Assembly (NCBI GenBank): GCA_934777435.1
Contig: CAKVNK010000002.1
Span: 1-64,000 of the forward strand
Origin: an uncultured Clostridia bacterium
Lineage (GTDB): Bacteria > Bacillota > Clostridia > Christensenellales > UBA1242
Length of the DNA: 64,000 nucleotides
Direction: 5' to 3'
In this document: piece after piece, positions 42,501 through 50,565 of the stretch
Numbering within the stretch: position 1 is the stretch's first letter
How the letters are laid out: each line of letters begins with the position of its first letter
Notes under the pieces: generated by a model
Seen by the model: only the letters and a program-made list of their open reading frames with translations
Databases searched by the model: none
Told to the model about the DNA's origin: nothing
Made by a program: the position numbers and the translations under genes

Positions 42501-44925
42501 GACTGACGCCTTTGGTTCACAAAGCACTTATCGCTTTGATACTGTTACGGGTGACAGTTTCTACAATATTTCATTTGAAGGTGCAACAACAGATAATAAC
42601 AAGTATTATGAACATGCAAACACCTATTATGGTTTAACCACTGCAACAATCAAATTCAATGCCGATATTTACAAAAAAGTGGTGTTTAGCCACAGCATTG
42701 ACGGCAACAAAGTTGACTATATTGCAGAATTGAAAGATGGCGTTTGGGGTGTTACTAAAAATGGTGTTGTTGTGAGTGACTATTCAACAATTAAATATCA
42801 ATATTCAACAGATATTGAAGTTGAATTAATCAGATTTAACAACAGTAGTATTGAATTATTACCATTTACAGCAACCAACGCTGGTGCAAACGTTAGATAT
42901 ACTGTTGAATTGTGGTATAACGACATTGCTGAAAAAACATTTAATGTAGTTATTGATAGTTACACAAAACAAGTGGCACTTAAAAATACAGATAATGTTG
43001 AACACGAAATTAACTTTAAATATAACGAAGATTATGAAAAAGTTATGTTTGATTCAACCACTTCTGGCGTTATGAATTTAATGTGGACACCGGTTGAAAA
43101 TGACTACTTTGTTTATAGTTATCGTTTGCATGAAAGATTGCAAGATAACACAATTTCAACATACAACCTTGATGGTTTAAGCAATTATGTTATCAACACA
43201 CTTTCAACAAGCAAAGGTGTTTATTGGTTTGAAATTGAAATTTCAACAGTGGACGGCAAACGTTTGGGTAACAAAGTTTATGCCTTCTCGGTTGTGGCTG
43301 TTTTAACAGATTTGTATTATGTGCAAACTGAAGATATGGTTGCAATCAAAGCAAATTCAAGTTTCAAATTTAGTGAACTTAACCTTGATGATGCAACTAT
43401 AAGCAAACTTAAAAAAGTTGGCGAACAAAACTTAACTTTGCCTATCACTAATATTCCACTTTTCATCAGCAATCAAAAGTTGGTTGTTATTGTGGCAATA
43501 GACCAAGGTGCAACCGTGCTGAAAACTGATGTAATAAGGCAAGAAAAAAATGGTGTTAAGATTGGCGACTTCACAATTTATCGTGTTTACACCAACACTT
43601 ACAGCAGATATTTTGCAACACTTGAAATGGTTAAACCGGAAGATAATATTGTTGCTTCCAGCATCGAATTTGTTAAAGATGACGACAAGTTGCCAGTTGA
43701 AGGGTTTGAACAATCAATCTATTTAACCAAAAATCAAACCTTAAAATTGACTTTTGTTCAAAACAATATTCTTGCAAACTCAATCACTGCAAAAAATTTG
43801 GCAAAAGTTAGTGTTTATCACAATGGCATTTTATTATCAACCGATGAAGCAACTTATAATTCTATAACTAACAACTGGGAATACATCATCAAAGGCAGTG
43901 GCAAATACACATTTGAAATAGGCGATATTTCAGGCAATAAACATCTGTTCACATTTGATGACGACACAGATACAAAAATCACAGTAAATGTTATGAAAAA
44001 TATTTACTTTACAATGAACGGGCTTGCTCCAATAGATAACGCAGTGTTTAATGAAGCGATTGAACTGGCGGTTTATGAACCATCTGCTTACGACTCTGTT
44101 AACACAAGACCTATCAGTTTAAGCCAAGTGACACGTAATGGAGTGAGTTACAATCCAACTCAAAAGGGTTATGCTTACACGTTTGCAGATTATGGTAATT
44201 ATAAAGTTACATTTAATGCAACCTTTAACGGGCAACCAATTTCAAGCACAATCAGTTTCACAATCTTAAACAAAAACGAAGCACGCACAAGTTATGATTT
44301 AACATCTATTGCTCAATACACAATCACAAAAGTTGTTAATCAAGAAGGTTTGGATATTACAGATAGATTCTTGCGACTTATCAATCCACAAAGTGAAAAC
44401 GGCAGATTGCTCACATATCAAACATTGATGGATAATGCTGACGAACTTGGAATTTCAGCGGGTAAACAATCATTTGCTATCACTTATCAGGTGGCTGATG
44501 GAATTTATCCAGCACGTTCAGTTGAATTTGTGCTTACCATGAATGATGAACAACCTACTATTGATTGTTCAGTTGAATTAGGTAAAGAAACAACAAAGGG
44601 CTTTGAAATAACATTTAACCCTGGTATCATCTATGAACAAGTTGGTGACAGTTTCTTATATATCAACGATACATTGATTTGCACAATCAACGAAAGTTCT
44701 GTTTTGGAACAAATGCAATATGCAATTTCACAAAAAACAGACGGTGCTGGTGACTATTATGTTAAACTGGTTGGCAGTTCAGGTTCAGTTATCACAAGTT
44801 TCAAAGTTGTGGTTAAAGAGCCACTCAACATATGGGCAATTATAATCATTATTGTTGTATCAGTTGTTGTGCTTGGCGTAACAATCACAATCATTGTGTT
44901 ACGTAACAAAATGAGAATTAGATAA
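36553..44925 (+). CDS. Giant cell-surface protein (about 2,790 residues) with repeated Ig-like units
   Basis: I chose the TTG at 36553 because AGGGGAAG lies just before it and a clean signal sequence follows (MKGKSKFLNRLFVSILAVVL...). The protein ends with a membrane anchor (WAIIIIIVVSVVVLGVTITI) and a short basic tail, so it is exported and held in the membrane. The body is Thr/Asn/Tyr-rich and contains many diverged beta-sandwich-like repeats. Their ends read G-x-Y-x-(I/V), then D-x-x-G-N/S, then F-x-(V/I)-D, for example LVDEAGNKTSFMFVID, EIDAAGNINQYV and ITDAFGSQSTYRFD. No LPxTG is seen. An adhesin-like or structural role is plausible; the actual function is unknown. A strong terminator follows. 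Confidence 0.75.
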   Translation: MKGKSKFLNRLFVSILAVVLSAGALFTGVVLNRTKYTNAVIEIGKDYSQKDDGGIVLSVEKVGIASTGDDYLDSSNYDSMQNFYASADYAFKNALYKTGGTKFNTLAVDRIRAGVTEYPNYYYTDIANTKNNANKTVYQSGDYIMLENSLKTKTIDGKAVTYYYTPNITAYNSDQANAQEVDVAEGVLFSFGSLIYGTQTSADGSVTEHLKRNTEELENGYSYAKDIQQINVSATRNGEQIILPAVRQYGDNNYQDFTYIIPQRKGFDGHYEFVVEYRHNEEFKRQTFTFELVFKSTYTEAEIFENGSGQAYATLPTIALPDAVGRTFVLGSSKQYPTLTYDFSKYTLDYTHSANGVVTSYSYRRVRQATVGENYSLVCTITNSDGVTTKEIGLPEGETKAVIMFTEIGSYQFSYDYIYNGEQNSMGFDLQGDNLNIVGYELKYSKVGYSEAQMRYIQINKHVYDKVVLVVPNGFERYNQPTDEQKLGVAYSINETTLTGENNRTGYVDSTQDALINSEFNNVDFDELFNSVAVVATETNVVTISNKLNINMFQPTNQGGVWLASNSTYIANEDNADGTVKSWNSFYIYSTQPILSSTVLPEGKTWADYREEITNLTTFNKVGYYLVCVSMANDVKQVFAFRYTNQTSVVNVSALNTSTGEYDLAVGSGKYTNQNVRISWEEPKVFERAVSVGYYSIKNTYLTRDESKSNHTSILTANELREQCLLKSLENGAVLGGNLAEGEGAGFLIEATNEGQAKAYRSFTIDRTKIAGVGVYAIRAVKDNKGNTSYAIQTDELGGYKKIESIADAFATIYWADKASGATINATYYYTPILRDSSLAVELVQNSATQTMFTNKYKLGAQTGPFKIEKPTKLEYTVGTANVLKNDGVYLFELVDEAGNKTSFMFVIDSSEQYFKVKTNDGNYYKDTVGNEYFTNTNLVFADKVNVEFATHKAIELFSHNKTNKTKTEEMIEMFANNASTDSLKQVNYFVGVGSNSAMLSELFNIYRNKNYLVVANTSVASYNQNDQQKYIGNVVKNQAEQNPYYTVDANNKDTDESNSTAFVRSIYIVGANQFDKSNILAANSFIRVEINDDHSLGKAYFTMDANNLKNENKLIADRLELYTGKNINGAQATSDSLVAFYWTQGTGNYLIKSITYKYYSLSVDSYNQNIGGFYDNTQSTGVLFSNNVDNQENVDGQRVDGSTTRFYNTINVQDGKTQEGLYIVTRTYADNSTQDYWFIVDRQSIISDVEGSNIGKSIKLLLREEVGFNSFSRLLEEKTLTYYGNSSTIQEQVQYTLSLATNKLPLQIKVPVGKYFKQSELKASCYYAGRLNFTLYFLDNQNQIGAPYYVVDNRGNTIVTPAKLFSTAEYANSGLINQNTYYSVDNDNGYLYVNLEAYLTGGLYEKYIKTNNQGSWLWLPGDYVAVIEDNVKSSTKAFGTNKLSTTKTAIGFTITATEPAVNIAAVTSKNDDAQTISSVNQNTKSMVTNAEFVKLVLPGYDKNSEQAQIDPDFLIIDKYVNGSANSTKYINYQYKDMGGEISMPSKQTDGSRIVWLDTALVRENGRVNYEKSAKLLKYVVRVRFRISSDAAYDEKYKDCYIVYRNGNAEYYYETSYTITIDRVPPTQNTDKLEAEDNLVGYYNIEHGTDKMMGLGVCDTASGLYFVNQYTKYYQTKDTADLYAFVVNASTAFNSQDIEKLYFRKITNDDLTLAGLNMPVTNFATYTEAVYVSTITNFAGIIPQSSPSGYYEIVEIDAAGNINQYVILYATNQEKLTFTFNANYIDNSDQSIKTEDVTLDDNNNAITLFEIANSTNDQVQTKLYDNFFHIELINTITGYTLTINTNAKTKFTNSGLTAQICEAIKTSGRGNYVLKVVSRQGEQNFTINYYDKENRVEINVANLVQIDALGNYTINLHGANIKENNIMYYAKEVVVISSKGTQVYTCVVDNGEFKYYLKNADGSLANTETTVITELSGTYQIIMTDAFGSQSTYRFDTVTGDSFYNISFEGATTDNNKYYEHANTYYGLTTATIKFNADIYKKVVFSHSIDGNKVDYIAELKDGVWGVTKNGVVVSDYSTIKYQYSTDIEVELIRFNNSSIELLPFTATNAGANVRYTVELWYNDIAEKTFNVVIDSYTKQVALKNTDNVEHEINFKYNEDYEKVMFDSTTSGVMNLMWTPVENDYFVYSYRLHERLQDNTISTYNLDGLSNYVINTLSTSKGVYWFEIEISTVDGKRLGNKVYAFSVVAVLTDLYYVQTEDMVAIKANSSFKFSELNLDDATISKLKKVGEQNLTLPITNIPLFISNQKLVVIVAIDQGATVLKTDVIRQEKNGVKIGDFTIYRVYTNTYSRYFATLEMVKPEDNIVASSIEFVKDDDKLPVEGFEQSIYLTKNQTLKLTFVQNNILANSITAKNLAKVSVYHNGILLSTDEATYNSITNNWEYIIKGSGKYTFEIGDISGNKHLFTFDDDTDTKITVNVMKNIYFTMNGLAPIDNAVFNEAIELAVYEPSAYDSVNTRPISLSQVTRNGVSYNPTQKGYAYTFADYGNYKVTFNATFNGQPISSTISFTILNKNEARTSYDLTSIAQYTITKVVNQEGLDITDRFLRLINPQSENGRLLTYQTLMDNADELGISAGKQSFAITYQVADGIYPARSVEFVLTMNDEQPTIDCSVELGKETTKGFEITFNPGIIYEQVGDSFLYINDTLICTINESSVLEQMQYAISQKTDGAGDYYVKLVGSSGSVITSFKVVVKEPLNIWAIIIIIVVSVVVLGVTITIIVLRNKMRIR

Positions 44926-44981
44926 TTAACCTTGTTGACTTAAAACCAAAATCAGTGTTAACAACAACAGTTAAATAAAAC

Positions 44982-45014
44982 AAAAAATGTTTAGCATTTG
45001 CTAAACATTTTTTT
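44982..45014. terminator. Bidirectional terminator after the giant gene
   Basis: AAATGTTTAGCA and TGCTAAACATTT form a perfect stem flanked by A and T runs. It serves the giant gene and the convergent gene at 45067. Confidence 0.85.
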
Positions 45015-45066
45015 ACTTCAATAATATTGCCTAAATAATTGTGGTTATGTATTCAGGTGTCGTGAT

Positions 45067-46308
45067 TTATGACTGTGCAGTGTCTTTGTTTTCTGCTTGT
45101 ATTTCAGTGATATTTGATTCAATTTTTTCACTTAACAAAGCAACCGGCCTGCTGTCAGTGTTTGCATTTTCTTCTTTTGCCTGTGGCTTGATTTCAGCAA
45201 GTTTAACTTCAACTGTTGGTTCTGGTTTAACTTCCAACTTAGCTTCTTGTTTCTTTTGCTTTGGAGTGTTTTGTTTTAATGCTTGGAAGAAAACTTCACC
45301 TTCGTGACTTTGGAAATAAACACCAACAATACCTTTACGTTTACTGCTTAAAATGTGGAAGGCTGCACGTTTACGAGCGCCACCGACAATGTATCCAACC
45401 TTTTTGCTGTTTGGTTCAACAAACACATTGTAGGCACGCAATCTGCCCATGTTGTCAATGATGGTGATACCATCAAAGTTAAGCATATTTAAGAAAAGGT
45501 CAGCATGTGCTTGCAACTTTTCTTCACTGTAACTTTTGCTTTGTGTGAAAAGTTTGCTGAAATTGATAGGTTCTTTAAGCCAGATACCATCTTCAAAAAG
45601 GCCATTATCAACATAGTCTTTATCCACAATAACACAAAGTGCACCATGCACGTCATTTAAAACGTTGGTGAAAATGTTAAGGTACATATTTTTCATATCA
45701 GCAAGTTTGCGTTGTGTTGTACGCAATTTGCTAAATGTTGCATCAACCAATTCTTGAATCTCTTTGGTGAACACATTATTTTTAGATTTGTCCAAAGAAA
45801 AGTTAACGTTTAATGTTTCACCACTGATAGAGTGAAGGAGCATGGAATAAGAGTTAAGTGGACGGGCAATAATGCAGTGAGTTTTGCTTGTACGTTCTTT
45901 TGAAAAAGTTGTGTCTTCCAATACTTGCAAAAAGTTTTTATCCTTAATGCTTCTAAAACTCATCATCAAACCGTAAGAAATTTTATCTTCCTTCAAGTCA
46001 ATAAACAAGCACCAATCTTGGCGTGAAAGAGCCAGAATAGATTTTAACCTGTTGTTAAACATTGTTGCTTCACTATCTTCAAAAATTGTTAACGCCATGG
46101 TTTTTGGCACAAATTTTACGAGTGACTCAATGTTGTCAGTAAAGATTATTTTAGGTTTGATTTTTAAATCTTCCTCTGCATAATCTAACAAATCGTTAAA
46201 ACGGTTTAAAAAATGAGACATAAGCAAAGGCGGGAAATTATCAAACTCTTGTTCAAAGAATTTTGTAACACTATCCTTGGCATTGTCAAAAAAAATTGTT
46301 TCTTCCAT
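45067..46308 (-). CDS. Diadenylate-cyclase-fold (DisA_N/DAC-like) protein with altered signature motifs
   Basis: The 413-residue soluble protein has an N-terminal domain of unknown type (about 1-215). A region resembling the DAC domain of DisA/CdaA follows: HGALCVIVDKD (221), FDGITIIDNMGRLRAY (278) and GGARKRAAFHILSSKRKGIVG (309), then YFQSHEGEVF. The canonical DGA and GTRHR motifs appear as DGI and GARKR, so c-di-AMP synthesis is uncertain and nucleotide sensing is an alternative. The C-terminal 70 residues are low-complexity (Lys, Glu, Pro). A near-consensus promoter (46321-46349) ends 12 nt before the ATG, leaving almost no leader. Confidence 0.5.
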   Translation of the reverse strand: MEETIFFDNAKDSVTKFFEQEFDNFPPLLMSHFLNRFNDLLDYAEEDLKIKPKIIFTDNIESLVKFVPKTMALTIFEDSEATMFNNRLKSILALSRQDWCLFIDLKEDKISYGLMMSFRSIKDKNFLQVLEDTTFSKERTSKTHCIIARPLNSYSMLLHSISGETLNVNFSLDKSKNNVFTKEIQELVDATFSKLRTTQRKLADMKNMYLNIFTNVLNDVHGALCVIVDKDYVDNGLFEDGIWLKEPINFSKLFTQSKSYSEEKLQAHADLFLNMLNFDGITIIDNMGRLRAYNVFVEPNSKKVGYIVGGARKRAAFHILSSKRKGIVGVYFQSHEGEVFFQALKQNTPKQKKQEAKLEVKPEPTVEVKLAEIKPQAKEENANTDSRPVALLSEKIESNITEIQAENKDTAQS

Positions 46309-46320
46309 ACTTATAAAAAG

Positions 46321-46349
46321 AATATAACAATTTTAAATTGTTTATGCAA
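46321..46349 (-). promoter_or_regulatory. Promoter of the DAC-like gene
   Basis: On the minus strand, TTGCAT (46344-46349) and TATATT (46321-46326) are 17 bp apart with an extended TGT before the -10. The predicted leader is only about 5 nt and has no Shine-Dalgarno. Confidence 0.65.
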
Positions 46350-46480
46350 ACGAATTTGAAAAATTTGTTGAAATTTCTTGACAAAACGTTGTTTTTTACA
46401 CTTTTTTATTGAATTTTTGCAAAAAATGTGAAAATTACTAAAAATTTTGTAACATTTTTAAATTTATGCTTGATATAAAC

Positions 46481-46771
46481 TTACAAATTTTTTGTAGTGT
46501 TTTCCCTGTCCGCAAGCGAACTTTTTAAATGTAAAATTTCATTTTTAAGACGGTTGCACTCGGCTTGTTTTGCCTTTAATTCTGCCAAAAGTTTTTCACA
46601 ATTAGATTGAGTGTTGATAATTTGTGCTTTTGTTTCAAGTTCAATCTTTCTTTTCATAATGCTGACAATACCAGCAAAAAGGGCGTTGATGTCTTCGTCC
46701 GAAATTGGAGGTGGCATAACGTGTACACTGCATGGTTGTTTTGGGTTGTTGTGTTGTTTGTCTTTAATCAT
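46481..46771 (-). CDS. Small coiled-coil protein
   Basis: This 96-residue protein starts MIKDKQHNNPKQPCSVHVMP and continues with PPPISDEDINALFAGIV. Its C-terminal half is a long heptad-like helix (LLAELKAKQAECNRLKNEIL) that suggests a coiled coil. GGGGA lies about 10 nt before the chosen ATG; an upstream in-frame ATG at 46810 is an alternative. I do not recognise the family. It lies just upstream of the DAC-like gene in the same direction, but that gene has its own promoter in the 170-bp gap. Confidence 0.55.
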   Translation of the reverse strand: MIKDKQHNNPKQPCSVHVMPPPISDEDINALFAGIVSIMKRKIELETKAQIINTQSNCEKLLAELKAKQAECNRLKNEILHLKSSLADRENTTKNL

Positions 46772-46908
46772 AAAAATATTTTCCCCAAGTTTTAAATTAT
46801 TATGGTGCAAAATATTGGCTTAATATGCCTAAATTTGCAATTTGTTGCAACTGAAAGTGAGTTTAAAGTTTGTGTGAAATTTTGTGTTGTTCGCTCATAA
46901 ATATAAGT

Positions 46909-47817
46909 ATGAACTATTTGGTTGTAAATGATGATTGTGTGTTGAATTTGGATAAATCTGTAACACTTAAAGCAAATGTACCTTATTTGGTAACCGATTT
47001 AGAGGATAAACCTATTTTATGTTTAAGCAAAAATCAAACACCGATATATACAAATTTTTATGCACTGTTTTTGGGCTTTGCTACAAAAGATAACTGTTCA
47101 GTTGATAAAAGTTGTGGTTGCAAGTTTGGTGAAAACTGCCGTGGTCAACTTGTGCAAAATGGTGCTGATAAATACTTGTTTTTGTTTTTTTCGGGTATAT
47201 GTAGGCAAGATTTTAGATGTTTTGAATTTAACGGTAAACAAGTTTTTGTTCTGCTTGGTGAAAGGCTGATGATAAATTTTGCTGGCAAACAGGTTGTAAA
47301 TATTGAAGTTGCAGGAATTGAGTTTTCACATTTTGAAATTGAAAATGATTTTTGTTTTATCTTTTTTGAAGGGCAAAGAAAATTTTTGGTTGTGTTAAAT
47401 AAAACCAATTTAGTTTGGGCTGATTTTTATGATGAATACAATGCTTCAAAAGGTGAACGTCAAATTTTAAAACACTTGTGTGACGGATTGAATCATGGGC
47501 GAGTGTTGAACTTAAAAGACAGTAAAGACGAAACTTATTTGGTGTATCTTGATGATTATGAATTACAGTTAAAACCAAAATTTGTAGCTTTGATTTTTAT
47601 GGATTGTTTGCTTGCGGGCAACTATAAATATTGTTCCGCTTTGGCGGATAAAGATTTGAAGTTTGATGAGATAAATTTAAAGCAATTTTTTCCCGAGTTC
47701 GATTCATATTTTCCGCTTAATGCAACAAGTGTGGTTATGTTCAAAAAAAATGCCCTAGTGGGCATTTGTGATTTTGAAATTGTTGAAGATAAAATTATCA
47801 ATATAACAATTAAATAG
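46909..47817 (+). CDS. Hypothetical protein with a short cysteine cluster
   Basis: I do not recognise this 302-residue protein. It starts MNYLVVNDDCVLNLDKSVTL, seems beta-rich in its first half, and contains a cysteine cluster DNCSVDKSCGCKFGENCRG (about residues 64-82) that could bind metal. The second half resembles an intracellular sensor or scaffold, but no motif is diagnostic. I chose the ATG at 46909; an in-frame TTG at 46870 is possible. No Shine-Dalgarno is evident. It diverges from the coiled-coil gene and is convergent with the P-type ATPase gene, whose terminator lies inside this gene's last codons. Confidence 0.6.
   Translation: MNYLVVNDDCVLNLDKSVTLKANVPYLVTDLEDKPILCLSKNQTPIYTNFYALFLGFATKDNCSVDKSCGCKFGENCRGQLVQNGADKYLFLFFSGICRQDFRCFEFNGKQVFVLLGERLMINFAGKQVVNIEVAGIEFSHFEIENDFCFIFFEGQRKFLVVLNKTNLVWADFYDEYNASKGERQILKHLCDGLNHGRVLNLKDSKDETYLVYLDDYELQLKPKFVALIFMDCLLAGNYKYCSALADKDLKFDEINLKQFFPEFDSYFPLNATSVVMFKKNALVGICDFEIVEDKIINITIK
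47743..47767 (-). terminator. Terminator for the P-type ATPase gene, embedded in the convergent coding sequence
   Basis: On the minus strand, AAATGCCC-ACTA-GGGCATTT is followed by a T-run (the A8 at 47743-47750 on the plus strand). It lies about 80 bp after the ATPase stop, inside the plus-strand gene that ends at 47817. Confidence 0.7.
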
Positions 47818-47844
47818 AGTTGGACTTTGTGCTGGATAATCTTA

Positions 47845-50271
47845 TTAATCTTGATTAGATTGATTGCTTTGCTCTTGTGCGTTTTCGCTTTTATGTTTAC
47901 CTGGCATTTCAAACAATTTGTTGAGAACAAGATAAACTGGGTAAGCAGTTTGGCAAACAATAATAAGGAACAAAACGTCAGGGTAAGCAAGTGGAACATA
48001 TTTAAACAAGTCGTAAAGCACAACAACCGCTGTGATTGTAAGTCCAAGGCAGGCTATATACATTAATGTCTTAAACCAGTTGAAAGGTTTACACATTTTA
48101 AACAATGCTAAAAAGCCGATTGCTAAAATTGCAAGAGATGACATTGTTACCAACACTTCGGTTGAAATGCCAGTGAACATTTGATAGATATACATTGTGA
48201 TTGTTGCAGCAATCAAGCATATGCCGGCTGGCAAGGTTGTTTTTGCAATGTTAACCAAAAATTTACCCTCAATTTTGTTTGTGTTAGGTTGCAATGCCAG
48301 GAAGAAAGATGGCAAACCGATAACAAACACTTCAAGCAATGTGAACTGAATAGGGCTGAACGGATAGGTTTTGTTAAGGCAGAGAACAAACACTGCGATA
48401 CATATTGCAAAAATGGTTTTCATAAGGAAAAGTGAAGACGATTTTTGAACATTATTTACGACTCTACGGCCTTCAGCAACCACGCTTGGCATAGAACTGA
48501 AGTTGCTATCCAACAAAACAAGTTGACTGACACTGCGTGCTGCATCACTGCCGGCTGCGATTGCGATTGAACAATCTGCTTCTTTAAGGGCAAGGATATC
48601 GTTTACGCCGTCACCAGTCATAGCCACAGTTTTGCCTTGACTTTTAAGTGTTTTAACCAAAATGGCTTTTTGTTCTGGGCTGACACGGCCAAAGATTGAA
48701 TATTTTGTTGCGGCTTCCATGACTTCGGTGTTGCTTAAACCATAAAGGCTGATATATTTATCATAATTTTCAACGCCAACACGTCTTGCAACTTCGCTTA
48801 CTGTAACTGGGTTGTCACCAGAAATAATTTTAATATCTACGCCATTATCTTTAAACCATTGAATAGTTTTTGGAGCGTCTTTACGGATATTATCTTGCAA
48901 CAAAATGAAGGCAACAGGTTTTGCATTTGTGGCTGAAAAGTTTGCGTCACTTTCAGTAAGCAAAAGCACACGATAACCGCTTAAAGAATATTCTTCTGCT
49001 TGTTTTTTTAGTTCTGCAGACGGTTTATCCATAACAAACTCATATGCACCAAGTTTATAAGCACCAACTGACCTGAATTTACAAGCCATAAATTTACGTT
49101 CGCTTGAAAATGGTATTGATTTATCAGCAGAATAACAAGGTTTGCCAAAGTATGATTTAAGGGCAAGGGCAGTGTGGTTTGCGTCATGGAAGGCGTTAAC
49201 CATACTTGCAACAATTTTATCAACATCTTTTGCGGTTTTATTTGAAAGAAGCACAACATCTTTAACACTCATTGAACCATTTGTGAGTGTGCCGGTTTTA
49301 TCCAAACAAAGCACGTCTGTGCGGGCAAGCATTTCAATGCAATACAAATCTTGAACCAAGGTTCGCTTTTTTGCCAAACGGACAACGCTGACAGCCAAAG
49401 CAACAGAAGTAAGCAAGAACATACCAGCAGGAATCATGGCTATAATACAGCCACTTGTTTTTGTGATTGTCATATAAAGCAAACCATAATCCTGTGCTGG
49501 GTTTGCAAGATAATATTTATAGTTGTTGTAAGCCATAAGTATTGCGATAGGCACCATAAATATACTGATGATTTTGATAAGTGTACGCAAGGAGGTTAAC
49601 AATTCACTTTTTGCTTGTTTAAACTTTTTTGCTTTTTGGCTGAGTTCTGAAATATAGTTGTCGTCACCAATTTTGTTTACCTTTGCAACACATGTGCCAC
49701 TTGAAATAAAACTACCGCCAAGCAAACTGTCGCCTTTGGACTTTTTGATAGGTAAACTTTCACCAGTAAGCAAACTTTCGTTAACTTCAACATTGCCAGA
49801 AACAACAATGCTGTCACAAGCAATTTGTGCACCTGGGTTTAAAACTAATAAATCGTCTAACACAACTTCGGTTTTGTAAATTTCTTGTTCTTCACCATCA
49901 CGAATAACTTTTGTGAAGTTGGAGTTGGTGAGGGATAATTTATCCATGGTTTTTTTAGCACGCACTTCTTGCACGATACCAATGGTTGTGTTGATAACAA
50001 CAATAACCATAAACATCATATCGCTATACGCACCAACAATGGTGAGTGCGATGGCAACCAACAAACAAGTTAAGTTGAAAAACGTGAAAACATTTTTGGC
50101 AATAATGCTCCAAATGCTTTTTGTTGTTTTTGTGCTTGCAACATTAACCAAATTTTGTTCAGTGCGTTTTTGCACTTGTTCACTTGTTAAACCGGTATCA
50201 ACTTTTGGGTTGAAACGAGTGATATTTTTTGGTGTTTTGCTTTTTTGTTTTTGTGATTTTTTGTTTGACAT
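47845..50271 (-). CDS. Cation-transporting P-type ATPase, CtpE-like
   Basis: The 808-residue membrane enzyme has the actuator loop LLTGES (167-172), the fourth-helix segment MIPAGMFLLTSVALAVSVVR (279-298), the phosphorylation motif DKTGTLT with Asp324, and the hinge MTGDGVNDILALKEADCSIA. About ten transmembrane helices are apparent, including six at the C-terminus. The PAGM motif in place of PEGL, and the sequence up to DKTGTLT, are closest in my memory to mycobacterial CtpE, a Ca2+ transporter; the ion here is not proven. The start has AAAGGA upstream. The gene is monocistronic and convergent with the hypothetical gene at 46909. Confidence 0.85.
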   Translation of the reverse strand: MSNKKSQKQKSKTPKNITRFNPKVDTGLTSEQVQKRTEQNLVNVASTKTTKSIWSIIAKNVFTFFNLTCLLVAIALTIVGAYSDMMFMVIVVINTTIGIVQEVRAKKTMDKLSLTNSNFTKVIRDGEEQEIYKTEVVLDDLLVLNPGAQIACDSIVVSGNVEVNESLLTGESLPIKKSKGDSLLGGSFISSGTCVAKVNKIGDDNYISELSQKAKKFKQAKSELLTSLRTLIKIISIFMVPIAILMAYNNYKYYLANPAQDYGLLYMTITKTSGCIIAMIPAGMFLLTSVALAVSVVRLAKKRTLVQDLYCIEMLARTDVLCLDKTGTLTNGSMSVKDVVLLSNKTAKDVDKIVASMVNAFHDANHTALALKSYFGKPCYSADKSIPFSSERKFMACKFRSVGAYKLGAYEFVMDKPSAELKKQAEEYSLSGYRVLLLTESDANFSATNAKPVAFILLQDNIRKDAPKTIQWFKDNGVDIKIISGDNPVTVSEVARRVGVENYDKYISLYGLSNTEVMEAATKYSIFGRVSPEQKAILVKTLKSQGKTVAMTGDGVNDILALKEADCSIAIAAGSDAARSVSQLVLLDSNFSSMPSVVAEGRRVVNNVQKSSSLFLMKTIFAICIAVFVLCLNKTYPFSPIQFTLLEVFVIGLPSFFLALQPNTNKIEGKFLVNIAKTTLPAGICLIAATITMYIYQMFTGISTEVLVTMSSLAILAIGFLALFKMCKPFNWFKTLMYIACLGLTITAVVVLYDLFKYVPLAYPDVLFLIIVCQTAYPVYLVLNKLFEMPGKHKSENAQEQSNQSNQD

Positions 50272-50565
50272 ATTTGTCCTTTTTGTAAAATGATAAAAAA
50301 TTATATTTGCTTTAAATTATATATTTATATTAACACATAAAAAATATTTTAACAAATATTTAATTATATTTTTTAAAGGTAAAATAAAATTAAATAATTT
50401 AAAAATAATTAAAAATATTAAAAAGCACTAATTTTTGTAGATTTTTTCAAGTAAATTTATATTTTTTGTGAATTGTTTTTTATTATGGTTTAATTTGTTT
50501 TTTGTTTGCCATGGTTTTAACAAATTTTAACTTTACCACATAAAAATAAAAAGGAGAAAGTTAAA

